DNA of 64,000 nucleotides, taken from NCBI GenBank assembly GCA_022414725.1, contig CM039463.1, positions 84,275,151 to 84,339,150 on the forward strand, written 5' to 3'. Below the pieces are notes generated by a model that was not told the origin of the DNA, did not search any database, and saw nothing but the letters and a program-made list of their open reading frames with translations. The stretch comes from Microglena sp. YARC (Eukaryota; Chlorophyta; Chlorophyceae; Chlamydomonadales; Chlamydomonadaceae). This document shows positions 25,800-36,615 of the stretch, piece after piece; the stretch's first letter is position 1; every line of letters starts with the position of its first letter. Made by a program: the position numbers and the translations under genes.

Positions 25800-26038
25800 T
25801 CTTCTATGCGTATTGCCCACGAGGGTCCTCGGCAGACAGACAGAGGGCAGTACGCATCAAATGTAACGCTATCGTAGTGCGCCCCCTCACCTGTACAGGT
25901 TCGACTGTTTTGATTTTGCTTTTCGAATTCGCTTTCATATTTCTTTTCCTCCGAACTACCTTTTCTGTTTCTTCGCGAAAAGATGTTCTTCCTGCTGTAT
26001 GCTGTGTTCCTTGTTCTCTTGCTGGGAGTTGGGTATCC

Positions 26039-26224
26039 ATGGCTTGGGAGAACCTTCCAGACCCGCCATCGCTCGTTCGCCAGGGGGCTGCGTCCGCTAC
26101 GTCTGCTGCACGTACGCGTCGCAGGAACAGAGGATCGTTCTCCGAATCATCTTTTCAATTCCAAGATGAACAGGGTGGCGCGGAATCGTTCTTCGCATGT
26201 GATACTGAATATGAGCCCTGGTGA
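26039..26224 (+). CDS. small conserved ORF in the left arm
   Basis: 61 codons from MAWENLPDPPSLVRQG to DTEYEPW then TGA, in a frame open upstream to 25877. The inverted right-arm copy keeps the same end ([27 protein letters not shown]) with few replacements. In the right arm a 1-nt difference puts an upstream hydrophobic stretch (MFFLLYAVFLVPLLGV) in frame with WENLPDPPSLVRQ, while in the left arm that stretch is in the neighbouring frame. It may be a short membrane-anchored product; the family is unknown. The frame could also be chance in a conserved noncoding arm. Confidence 0.3.
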   Translation: MAWENLPDPPSLVRQGAASATSAARTRRRNRGSFSESSFQFQDEQGGAESFFACDTEYEPW

Positions 26225-26253
26225 TCACACTGCCCCCAAAGCATCAAATGTTG

Positions 26254-26585
26254 CTCCCCATCGACACGCATGCACATGGACATCTCCTCCCCATGCTGCT
26301 CCCCATCGACACGCATGCACATGGACATCTCCTCCCCATGATGCTCCCCATCGACACGCATGCACATTGACATCTCCTCCCCATGCTGCTCCCCATGCTG
26401 CTCCCCATGCTGCTCCCCATCAACACACATGCACATTGACATCTCCTCCCCATGCTGCTCCCCATGCTGCTCCCCATCGACACACATGCACATTGACATT
26501 TCCTCCCCATGCTGCTCCCCATAAACACACATGCACATCAACACCTCCCCCCCTTGCTGCTCCCCATGCTGCTCACCATCGACTC
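26254..26585 (+). repeat. about 45-bp repeats, left arm
   Basis: Seven units of GCTCCCCATCGACACGCATG followed by CACATGGACATCTCCTCCCCATGCT, some with extra GCTGCTCCCCAT sub-repeats. The right arm has only about two units (31568-31655), so the array length differs between arms. Confidence 0.9.
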
Positions 26586-26623
26586 ACATGCACATGAACA
26601 CACATACACACACGCACACACAC

Positions 26624-26667
<44 letters not shown>

Positions 26668-27790
26668 ATACACACACACATACACACACACCACACAGAC
26701 ACAGACACACACACATACACACGCACACACACAAACACACACACAAACACATGCACTCAGACACAGACACATTCAGACACACACACACACAAGCAAACAC
26801 AGACACACACACACAATGACACACACAAACAAACGCGCACACACACGCATACTCACACATGTGCACACACGCACTCAGACACACACACAGACACAAACGC
26901 AGACACAAACACACGCACAGACACATATACACACATACACACACACGCACACAAACTCACATACACACACACATACACACATGCACAAAGTCACACACAC
27001 ACGCACACACACACGCACACATGCACACCGACACATACACTCGCACACATAAACATGCTTTCATACACACACATATACACACACACACACCCAGACACAC
27101 ACACACACACACACGCACACATGCACTCAGACACACACACGTACACACACGCACACACACACACACACACAAACACACACATACATACATACATACATAC
27201 ATACACACATACATACATAAACACATACATACATAAACACATACATACATACATACATACACAAGCACACACAGACACACGCACAGACACACACACACAC
27301 ACACGCACACACACGCACACACACAGACACACACAATGACACACACAAACAAACGCGCGCACACACATGCATACACACACACGTGCACACACGCACTCAG
27401 ACACACACAGACAGAAACACACGCACAGACACATACACACACATACACTCGCACTCTCACACACACATGCACACACACACACACGCACACATGCACACCG
27501 ACACATATACACGCACACATAAACATGCTTTCGTACACACACATACACACACGAGCACACACACGCACAGACACACACACAGAATCACACACACACACAC
27601 ACACACGTACACACACCTGCACCACAAACACCCGCACACACCCGCACACCCACATACACACGCACACACGCAAACACACACACAAGCAAACACACATGCA
27701 CAGACACACACACACACAAACATGCACACACACATACACACACGCACACGCACACGCACAAACAAAAACACACGCACGCACACACGTGCG
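26586..27790 (+). repeat. 1.2-kb CA-rich tract, left arm
   Basis: Nearly pure ACACAC with scattered GCA, TACA and CAGA interruptions and an ATACATAC run near 27180-27260. It mirrors the TG tract at 30435-31565. Long His/Thr frames are composition artefacts. Confidence 0.96.
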
Positions 27791-27939
27791 TGTTGGCAGG
27801 GCTGCTTGTTCGGCACCTGCCTCTGCCACCACACCTGTATATGCCACCAACAACCTACCCACCAACACCCACAAAAAACACACACAGTGGGAGGAAACAC
27901 AACAAAATGGTTTGGTTACTAATCTGTGTTGTACTGTAG

Positions 27940-28098
27940 GCGGACGGTGCATGTAGTAACACCGACATGAAATTCATGGAGAAGGTTCTCAACACTGAGT
28001 ACACTACTGCGACTACAAGCATTCAGCGGACGTCCCTCAAAGGCTTCCCTACCTATCCATTAGTAGTGCAGGTGTTATTTTTTAGTTGGTATGGATGA
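27940..28098 (+). CDS. possible exon in the centre of the foldback structure
   Basis: A TTACTAAT branch-point-like motif and a TTGTACTGTAG acceptor precede an open stretch reading ADGACSNTDMKFMEKVLNTE..SIQRTSLKGFPTYPLVVQ. It either splices at CAG/GTGTTA (after 28077, giving 46 codons in phase 0) or ends at TGA 28096-28098. The composition is protein-like and unlike the surrounding repeats. I do not recognise it. It may be a captured host exon or part of the element's own gene. Confidence 0.35.
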   Translation, partial: ADGACSNTDMKFMEKVLNTEYTTATTSIQRTSLKGFPTYPLVVQVLFFSWYG

Positions 28099-28550
28099 AC
28101 TTTGTGGGGGATCGCTGCCTTGCTGGCCTGCCTTTCTGTGAACTTTATGTATTTCCACCAACGGAGATGTGCCAGCCTTGACATATATATTTAGGCTGGA
28201 TGGTATGCTTAACTACATGTTGCGTGAGGATTGTCGCTTTGATTCCTTACATTGACGTAGGAATTCCACCCTATGAGGTGGGTCACCTTTTACCAACACT
28301 AAAATGTCGTTGCTGAGGACTAATTACAACCCGATCTAAGGCAGTTTCAATCTTCCTTAAATGTCTTTGAATATAGGCAGTTGGCTCGTAGAAAGTACTG
28401 TATAATCTGATAGCCTTTGCAGGTTAATAATTATTGGACCCCCCACCCCACCCCACCCCACCCCCCGCAATCTCGATTGTGTAAATCTACGAGTGACTCG
28501 TGTTATTTAATTAAATCTTGAGACTTTTGCAACCAATTTCTAAATTACGG

Positions 28551-29121
28551 GGATAGGTGTAATGGAAGCGATGCCGGAAACTCCTGCAACCCATGTATAA
28601 AACATGGGAACTCATGTTATGCATTCAATGACGGAGATTCATGTAACCTATATTTTAAACACGGGAACTCGTGTTATCTAATAAATGACGGAGACTCCCG
28701 GAACATATGATTACATTATGGGGACTGGTGTTATGGAAGCGATGCCGGTGACTCCTGCAACATATGTTTTAATTACGGGGACTGGTGTAATGGAAGAGAC
28801 GCCGGTGACTCCTGCAACCCTTGTTTAAATTACGGGAACTCATGTAATGGAATAAATGCTGCTGACTCCTGCAACCCATGTTTAAATTACGGGGGCTCAT
28901 ATAATGCATTTAATGCTGGTGACTCCTGTAACCTACGTCTTAAAAACGGGAACTGATATAATTGAATCAATGCTGCTGATTCCTGTTAACAATGTATAAA
29001 TTAAGGGGACTCATATTATGCATTCAATGCTGGTGACTTCTGCAACTATGTCTAAAATACGGGAACTGATGTAATGGAATCGGTGCTGCGGACTCCTGCA
29101 AACCATGTTTAAATTACGGGA
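28551..29121 (+). repeat. 57-bp minisatellite, about ten diverged units
   Basis: Units at 57-bp spacing follow GGGAACTSRTGTWATGGAAT, AAATGCYGSTGACTCCTGCAA and CCCATGTTTAAATTAC. Divergence is high but the period is strict. It lies in the unique centre between the inverted arms. Confidence 0.88.
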
Positions 29122-29281
29122 TGGTCAAATATATGAAGCACACTTCCTTATTGTTACATGTTTTTCAACTAGCTCTGGTTTTCCAGTCCGCTGGTTCTGA
29201 TTTGAATTGAATTGTAGCATGGCTTTAAAGGAAGCCCTGGGCAGACTATAGGACCCAATTACCACACGCTCTGAACATGTA

Positions 29282-29715
29282 ACCACTGCTAATCAATACA
29301 TGGAAGCTCAGGGCCAATCCAAGCAAGCACTTCTCAGTGCTAATTTAGTAAGGAAGTGCTAATCCAAGCTAGCACACCCCGTGCTAATCAAGACATGCGC
29401 ACTCAGTTCAAGCAAGCACTCACATTGCTAATCGAAGCAAAACAAAGCAGTCTCTTGGTGCTAATCCAAGAAAGCACGCTTAATGATAATCAAGGAAAGC
29501 GCACCCAATGCTAATCATGAGCTGCAGTAACAGAGGTAATCAAAGCTAACACAATCCGGGCTCATTTAAGCAAGCACTCTCAGTGCTAAATAAGTCTAGC
29601 AACCCCATTGAAAATCAAAGCAAACACACTCAGCGCTAATAAAAGATATCACACGCAATGCCGAATTAGGCTTACACTGAGTCATGCTGAACCAGTCCAG
29701 CACACTCCGTGCAAA
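29282..29715 (+). repeat. about 30-bp degenerate repeats
   Basis: Many copies of GCTAATCCAAGCAAGCACNC..AGT with strong divergence, adjoining the 57-bp array in the centre. Confidence 0.75.
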
Positions 29716-30092
29716 TCAATTCCAGCACACCTTGTAGCACATAAAACAAAAAGTTCTGGACTTGGACGTACCATGTGCCCCACACCAGGCTGCACCAGGA
29801 GGCTATACACAGGGCTGCACTAGCTCCCACCAAGTTGCACTAGTCTGTATATTCATACATATACGCCCATCGCCATCCCAACAAAGGACATGCCTAACTA
29901 GTCACAAGTTGGTCTTGGAGTGCGTTGCAGCCGAGCTCCTGCCTAGAGGAGCGCTCTCTTTGCCAAGCTAAGGTGATGCGCTAGTGCAGCTTGTACTCCG
30001 CCAGTGAGGCCTTCCGTGTTGTCAAGAAATGCCTGAATACCCTCATCACCTTGCAACACCAAACATCCTGAGGTCTCCTATTGCCTGAAGGG

Positions 30093-30323
30093 CTAAATTG
30101 TCCCCCCAGGCAGTGCCTGCAGGGCAGCCTCTATCTGGGTTACACGAATGGACAGCCTGCGGGTGAACCGTGCCTTCTCAATTCTGAGCAAACGCTCCTC
30201 CTCAAAAAACCTCTGCCGATCGGCCAGAGCCATAAGGTATAGCCTACCATGAAACAATGTGTTCCCTTCTAGCTCTGAGTCTACTTCATGCGTGGACCAG
30301 GGAGGGGGGACACCAAACAACAT
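30093..30323 (-). CDS. small ORF of unknown function, centre of foldback structure
   Basis: 76 codons, stop TAG. MLFGVPPPWSTHEVDSELEG is followed by a charged, probably helical segment (LADRQRFFEEERLLRIEKAR..RRLSIRVTQIEAALQALPGG). Its residue use is more protein-like than chance frames nearby, and stops appear immediately upstream in frame. It could be an exon of a longer gene. No homologous family comes to mind. Confidence 0.3.
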   Translation of the reverse strand: MLFGVPPPWSTHEVDSELEGNTLFHGRLYLMALADRQRFFEEERLLRIEKARFTRRLSIRVTQIEAALQALPGGTI

Positions 30324-30434
30324 CCTCTTACTTTTATCTTCAATGATAGGGGTTGCTAGATCAGGGGTGGTTCATAAACGTTGCCACATAAAAACTTCAC
30401 CACAAAGAGATAAGATTCGGTGAGGTTTGGAAGC

Positions 30435-31115
30435 TTGCTCTGTGTGTGTATGTGTGTCTGAGTGCATGTGTGCGTGTGTGTATGCGTGGGTGTGTGCGTG
30501 ATTGTGTGTGTATGTGTGTGTGTATGTGTGCATGTGCGTGTATGTGTGTGTGTGTGAGAGAGTGTGCGTGTGGGTGTTTCTATGTGGGGGCCGGGGTTGG
30601 GTGTGTGTGTGCTTGTGTGTGTGTGCGTGTGGGTGTGCCCGTGTGTATATGAGTGTGTATGTGTGTGTGCTTATTTGCGTGTGTGTGTATGTGTGTGTGC
30701 GTGTGTTTGTGGTGCATGTGTGTGTACATGTGTGTGTGCGTGTGTGTATGTGTGTGTATGAGTGCATGTGTATGTGTGTGCATGTGTGTGTGTCTGTGTG
30801 CATGTGTTCGTGTGTGTGCGCATCTGAGTGTGTGTGTGCGTGTGTGTGTGTGTGTGTCTTTGTGCATGTGTGCGTGCGTGTGTGTGTAGATGTATGTTTG
30901 TGCGTGTTTGTGTGTTTGTTTGTTTGTTTGTTTGTTTGTTTGTTTGTTTGTTTGTTTGTGTGTTTGTGTGTGTGTGGGTGTGTATGTGTGAGTGTGCCTG
31001 AGTGCATGTGTGCGTGTGTGTGAGTGTGTGTGTATGTGTGTGTGCGTGTGTGTATGTGTCTGTGTATCTGTGTGTGTATGTGCGGGTATGGGCATGTGTG
31101 TGTGTGTGTGTGTGT

Positions 31116-31154
<39 letters not shown>

Positions 31155-31565
31155 GGTGTGTATGTGTGGGTGTGCCTGAGTGCATGTGTGCGTGTATGTG
31201 CATGTGTGTGCGTGTGTGTGTGTATGTGTATGTGTATCTGTGTGTGTGTGTGTGCGAGTATGGGTATGTGTGTGTGTGTGTTTGTTTGTGCGTGCGTCTG
31301 TGTGTGTGTATGCGTGTTTGCGTGTGTATGTGTGTGTATGTGTGTGTGTATGTATGTATGTGTGTGTATGCGTGTGTGTGCGTGTGTGTATCCGTGTGTG
31401 TGCGCTTGTGTGTGTATGTGTGTGTGTCTGAGTGTTTGTGTGTGTGCATGTGTGCGTGTGTGTGTATGTGTGCGTGTGTGTGTGTTTGTGTGTGCGTGTG
31501 TGCGTGTGTGAGTGCGTCTGTGTGATGTGTGCATGTGTATATGTGTGTGTGTGTTTGTTCATGTG
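30435..31565 (+). repeat. 1.1-kb TG-rich tract, right arm
   Basis: Reverse-complement counterpart of 26586-27790. It has a TTTG run at 30912-30958 where the left arm has none, so internal order is not conserved. It could form Z-DNA, and the arms could pair. Confidence 0.96.
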
Positions 31566-31655
31566 CGTGTGTGTCGATGGGGAGCAGCATGGGGAAGGGA
31601 TGTCCATGTGCATGCGTGTCGATGGGGAGCAGCATGGGGAGCAGCATTCGATGCT

Positions 31656-32099
31656 GTGGGGCCAGTGTGATCACCAGGGCTCATATTCAGTATCACACGA
31701 GAAGAACGATTCCGCGCCACCCTGTTCATCTTGGAATTGAAAAGTTGGCTCAGAGAACGATCCTCTGTTCCTTGCGACGTGTACATGCATCAGACGTAGC
31801 GGACGCTGCCCCCCTGGCGAACGAGCGATGGCGGGTCTGGAAGGTTCTCCCAAGTCATGGATACCCTAACTCCCAGCAAGGGAACAAGGAACACAGCATA
31901 CAGCAGGAAGAACATCTTTTCGCAAAGAAACAGAAAAGGTAGTTAGGAGGAAAAGAAATACGAAAGCGAATTCGAAAAGCAGAAGCAAAAACGGTCGAAC
32001 CTGTACAGGTGAGGGGGCGCACTACGATAGCGTTACATTTGATGCGTACTGCCCTCTGTCTGTCTGCCGAGGGCCCTCGTGGGCAGTACGCATAGAAGA
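31656..32099 (-). repeat. non-repetitive segment of the right arm
   Basis: Inverted near-copy of 25800-26250 (differences are mainly single substitutions and 1-nt indels). It includes the CAGTACGCATNNAA block and the ending of the small ORF seen at 26039-26224, frameshifted here by an extra A. Confidence 0.88.
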
Positions 32100-32131
32100 G
32101 AAGTAGAGCCCCTCGCGAGGGGCTCTACTTC
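32100..32131. repeat. 32-bp perfect palindrome, right arm
   Basis: Identical to 25768-25799 and in the mirrored position between the arm and the minisatellite. Confidence 0.95.
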
Positions 32132-32755
32132 CCTAAATTAGGGGGTCCTTGCTGGTGGGGGGTCACTACCCCCTAAATTAGTTGGTGCTTGCTGGTGGGT
32201 GGTAACTACCCACTAAATTAGTTGTTGGTTGTTGGTGGTGGGTGACTACCCCCTAAATTATTGGGTGGTTGTTAGTGGGGGGTAACTACCCCCTAAATTA
32301 GGGAGTGGTTGCTGGTGGAGGGTAACTTCCCACTAAATTAGTTGTTGGTTGCTGGTGGGGGGTAACTACCCTCTAAATTAGTGGGTGGTTGCTGGTGAGG
32401 GGTCACGCACTACCCTCTAAATTAGTGGGTGCTTGCTGGTGGGGGGTAACTGCCCCCTAAATTAGTGGGTGGTGGCTGGTGAGGGTCACTGCCCCCTAAA
32501 TTAGTGGGTGGTTGCTGGTGGTGGGTAACTACCCCCTAAATTAGTGGGTGCTTGATGGTGGGGGGTCACTACCCCCTAAATTAGTTTTTGGCTGTTGGTG
32601 GGGGGTAACTACCCCCTAAATTAGTGGGTGCTTGATGGTGGGGGGTCACTACCCCTTAAATTAGTCTTTGGTTGTTGGTGGGGGGTAACTACCCCCTAAA
32701 TTAGTGGGTGCTTGATGGTGGGGGTTCACTAGCCCCTAAATTAGTTGTTGGTTGT
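32132..32755 (+). repeat. 40-bp minisatellite, right arm
   Basis: About 15 units of CCCTAAATTAGTGGGTGCTT followed by GCTGGTGGGGGGTAACTACC. Element B2 is inserted in this array, which continues at 39604-39765 for about four more units. Confidence 0.94.
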
Positions 32756-33058
32756 TGTCAGCATGAATTGCGGTGCTCTCACGCGTTTTATGACTTGGTG
32801 ACTACTTATGTACTTCCTTAGAACTATCGGTCCTGACAGTACTATGTCAGCTTACTGTTGACTGCGTCATCGGTTCTTCTGACACGCGCTGTCTAACCTG
32901 TACCCTGATCAGGTTCCAGGCTACCGCCCCCCCTTTCCTCCGCTGGTGTCCCTTTATGGTTCCACTATCTTTTGTAATATTTATTCTCGTCTCCGCATTT
33001 ATAGATTGGCGTGCTGCACACACTAAGTCCACTCTCCGGAGTGTTATCCAAGCTGATA
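32756..33058 (+). repeat. 5' LTR of B2
   Basis: 303 bp, TGTCAGCATGAATTGC...CCAAGCTGATA. Relative to the B1 LTRs it lacks about 27 bp. Confidence 0.94.
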
Positions 33059-33095
33059 GGTTATACGGTCCCTCATTTACTACCACTGCTTTGCG

Positions 33096-35277
33096 ATGCA
33101 ACTTCCGCGAGGGCCTCCCGCTAATTTTGAGAAACTCCACGACAAGAATGGAGAATCTTGGACGCGCGGGATGCGCAGTGTCATTATCAGCAATGGCTGC
33201 GACCGTGTCCTTCCTAAGGAGGACCCGGGTCCTCTTGATGATTGGCTAGACGTCTGTGCACACCAGCTGCCTCTGCTAGCGGTCATGAGAGTCCTTCCGC
33301 CATCGTGGAAGTAACCCCCCCCAATCAATCCTCCACCTTTACGGCTCCTTCTGCTACTGTCCGACGTCTCTCTCCTGAGATTGAGGACGTTCTGATGCGA
33401 CTCTGCTGTGCTTCCACTCAGATTATCCAGTAGGCAAGGGCGCCTCCACCTGATGCCCGTTTTGACTACGACTATCAAGAACTTGCTCGTCATCGCCGTG
33501 CAGATGGCTATGCTGATGACTCTGATGATGGTGATGAAGATCTGCAGAGTGCTATGAGTGGTGACTTCGGTGGAGTCACTCCTTCCACTGCTACTCGAGT
33601 GTTCAATTCTACCGTCTCTCCTGTGTATGAGCCTCTGTCGGCACCTGCTCTTGCGCCTTCCCCGGAGTTTAAGCCTGATCCAGTCTCTGCGCCTCTGCTT
33701 GCGCCCCTTCCACCTGTCCACCCGGAGGTGGCCAGGCCGTCTTTGATGCAGAAGTCTGCGTCTTTTCACCTTGCCTCCGGACCGAGGTCTGTCTGGCTAC
33801 AATACTCGTGCTCGAGAGGCTTCTGCTGCTGCTGCTGGCCGCGCATCCTTTGCTGGCCCTTCGCAGGAGCCCCTCCACCCCGCCTCCGCCTGTGGAGCAG
33901 CCCCCCTGCTCCTGGCCCTCCGCCATATGTGCCTCCTTCGCTGTCATGCGACTCCTGGGAGCATCTGCTCGATGGCGGACATCCTCTGCGTCTATCCCTG
34001 CAGGACTGCCGTCTTATCCGCCAAGCTCAACATGCTGGGGAATCCTTGGACCGCACTCTGTACGGTAGGCTGGATATGACTGCCACTCAGGCTATGGTTG
34101 ATAGCAAGGGTCGCCCTAGGCCTAGGCGTGTGATGGCTTATTCTGAGCTAGGTCTAGAGTGTCGGGCTTTTCTGGGACCTGTTATGCCAGGGATTAACTA
34201 CCCTCCTGCTAATGGTGTGACCTCTGGAGGGGTTGGGCGTAGGAACAGTGACCTGCGAGGTTACCAGTTTGTTAAGGTGCCACTCCCTTTCTGTCCTGTT
34301 CGTCCTGATTTCGAGCTCATTGTGCGTGTTGCGCGTTCCCTAGATCTCATCAGGAACTTAGATGACCAGCGCGCTTATGACGCTGGTCTTGCTGCTGAGT
34401 ATTTTCTGGCGATTCGCGAGTCTTTAGCTCCTCGGTGTGCTCCTCCTGCTGCTGGAACTTCGGCCTCTCATGGTGAGTCTAGTGTCGATCCTGCACTGTT
34501 TGGGTTCAGTGCGCTTACCCTACCCCGCCAAGAGTTCATAATCTTATCCATGATGCTTGCCAACATGACGGATGCCCTAGTCAAGGTGTATAGGGACTTT
34601 GCTTCACCTCGGGATATCTTTTTGCATATCCGGAGGCAGCAGTCCGATGCCCTTGCCTCGCGTGTCCCTCTCTTGCTGAAGGAGTATCATGCTTCGGTCA
34701 TGGGCACTCATGAGCATGTTGACGCTTTCTTTCGTCGGGTTCGCGGTATGTGCACTGACCTGCGCAGTGCTGGGTTTCCGCAGACTCAGCGTCACGCCAT
34801 GGGCATTATAGTTCAAGGTGCGAGTCTGCCCCGGTTCGAAACGCTGCGGATTAAGTATGGTATCCTGATATACAACCAGCAACCTGTTGAGTACTGGTCC
34901 TGTCTAGAGGAAATATAGGCAGCTAGATATTCTAAACATAGCGCTCCCTCAGTCGGATTCCAGGCATCCTGGTTGGTCCCGGACTGCTCCTCAGTTTCCT
35001 GCTAATGCTGCATTTCAGCGGCGGCAGAAGACTGGTGGTGGTTCTGGTCTAACAAGAGGCGCCTGGAATGCACCTGGGGACCATGCCCCCACAAGGATGG
35101 TCACTCGGAGGACCGTTGCTGGACGAAGTTCCCTGCCCTGCGAAGGGTCCCTGGTCGTGCAGAACCAACGCTTCCTTCACCGTTGCCTGCTAACCTGGCC
35201 CTTCCAGGTCACCTTACTTCAAAGCAATTGTCTTCCTTGCAGGCTCAAATTGATGGGTTTGCTATGCAGAAGTAGCA
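33096..35277 (+). pseudogene. B2 gag, frameshifted
   Basis: Starts MQLPRGPPANFEKLHDKNGE. Further pieces lie at 33242-33433, 33554-34918 (longest, 454 codons, with APSPEFKPDPVSAPLLAPLP) and 35097-35277. The knuckle region near 35060-35130 corresponds to CPHKDGHTEDRCW in B1. A TAG occurs at about 33431 where B1 has TATG. Confidence 0.8.
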
Positions 35278-35320
35278 GGTAAGCCCTGTCCTATTCTCCT
35301 GCACCTCTAGGTTCTCAAAT

Positions 35321-36615
35321 GTGTGTAGTCCGAGCCTGTCTGAGGGTGTCTGGCATGTGGATTCTGGAGCTGGAATGTCCATCACAGGTGATAGATCTTT
35401 GTTCACTGTGTTTGATGTTCCACTGAATCTGCCATCAGTTCGATTTGGTGATGGTGTGGTTCAACGGGCAGTAGGTAAGGGATCCATTGAGTTATGTAGT
35501 GATTGGTTACCAACACCAATCATTCTAACTAATGTTCTCTACATACCTCACTGTCCGGTGAACCTCCTGTCAGTAAATGCTGTGGCTCATTCTCTCCACT
35601 GCAAGATTTCTTTTGATAGTATTAGTTGCACTGCCACTCAGGGCTCTTCTATTCTCTGGTCCTTCCCTGCCTCCAGTGATGGTGTTTACAAGTTTGCATG
35701 TAGGCCTTGTTACACCACCAGTGGCTGTTCGTTTGGTGCTGACAATTACCCAGCTTTTGCACTTGATGTTGATGAGGACGGTGGAGTTGTTATCCCTACC
35801 ATCCTGAATGGCTGTGGCATAGGCGGCTGGGTCACCCCGGCTATGATGCCATGCACAAACTTGTCAAGAAGGGTATGGTTAAGAACTTACCCCTCTCACT
35901 CAACCAGGTCCAAAAACTGGCTAAGATCCCTTGTGATGCTTGTCAAAAGGCTAAGGGCAAACGTCTCCCTTTTCCTAAAGCAAGCACTACTCCGATCAAT
36001 GCACCTCTCCAACGCCTTCACTTGGACATCATGGGGCCAGTTCATATTAGAGGTCTGCGTGGGGAGTTTTTATATTCTGTGCCTCACAGACCAACACTCT
36101 GGCTATGCTGAAGTGTTGGTGCTTGAGGACCAGGGATGAAGCTCCCTTAGCAGTTCAAACTATCATCCTCAGATGGATGAATCAGCTGCACGGGTTTGCC
36201 TTTAAGTGCCTGAGGTCTGACAGGGCTAAGGAGTTTTATAGTAAAGTGGTTTGAGGATTGGCTGATATCGGTTGGGGCAGTGCATGAGTTATCTTTGGCA
36301 TACACTGCACAGCAGAATGCAACTGTGGAGAGGTACAATGGGGTCTTACAGTCTATAGCTAGGAGCATCCACCTGGAGTCTAAGCTAACTAAGTCTTTCT
36401 GGCCCTATGCCTTCCTAGCTGCGTGTTACCTTCGTAATCGCTTGCCCAATCAGGGAGATAAGACTCCTCATGAGCTTTTCTTTGGGGTTCAGCCTGATGT
36501 GTCGATGTTGCGCGTGTTCGGATGCCCTTGCTACGTTACGTTAGTCAATGGGAAGAAGCGCAACAAGCTGGACGAAAGGGCGTTATCTGGTAGACTGGTT
36601 GGGTATTCCTGGTGA
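35321..36615 (+). pseudogene. B2 protease and integrase, frameshifted
   Basis: WHVDSGAGMSITGD gives the protease site. The GAG-pre-integrase zinc site is split by a shift near 35810. IPCDACQKAKGKRLPFPKAS and LHLDIMGPVH are in the frame at 35851. LAYTAQQNATVERYNG and FWPYAFLAACYLRNRLP are in the frame at 36280. The element is inactive in this form. Confidence 0.85.

Larger units (their letters stand above)
25501..32755. mobile_element. foldback-like element with long tandem-repeat inverted arms
   Basis: Left arm, outer to inner: 40-bp minisatellite (25501-25767), 32-bp palindrome (25768-25799), non-repetitive arm (25800-26250), about 45-bp repeats (26254-26585) and CA tract (26586-27790). The right arm has the same modules inverted: TG tract (30435-31565), 45-bp repeats, non-repetitive arm (31656-32099), palindrome (32100-32131) and minisatellite (32132-32755, resuming at 39604 after element B2). 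The centre (27791-30434) is not inverted. Long tandem-repeat inverted arms around a unique centre are the hallmark of foldback (FB, Galileo, TU) transposons. No transposase was recognised. It could instead be an inverted duplication. Confidence 0.55.

Noticed and set aside
26509..31613. Very long His/Thr- and Cys/Val-rich open frames (up to 413 codons) on both strands
   Set aside because: They are translations of CA/TG microsatellites, which rarely contain stops; frames are open on both strands and no domain is present.
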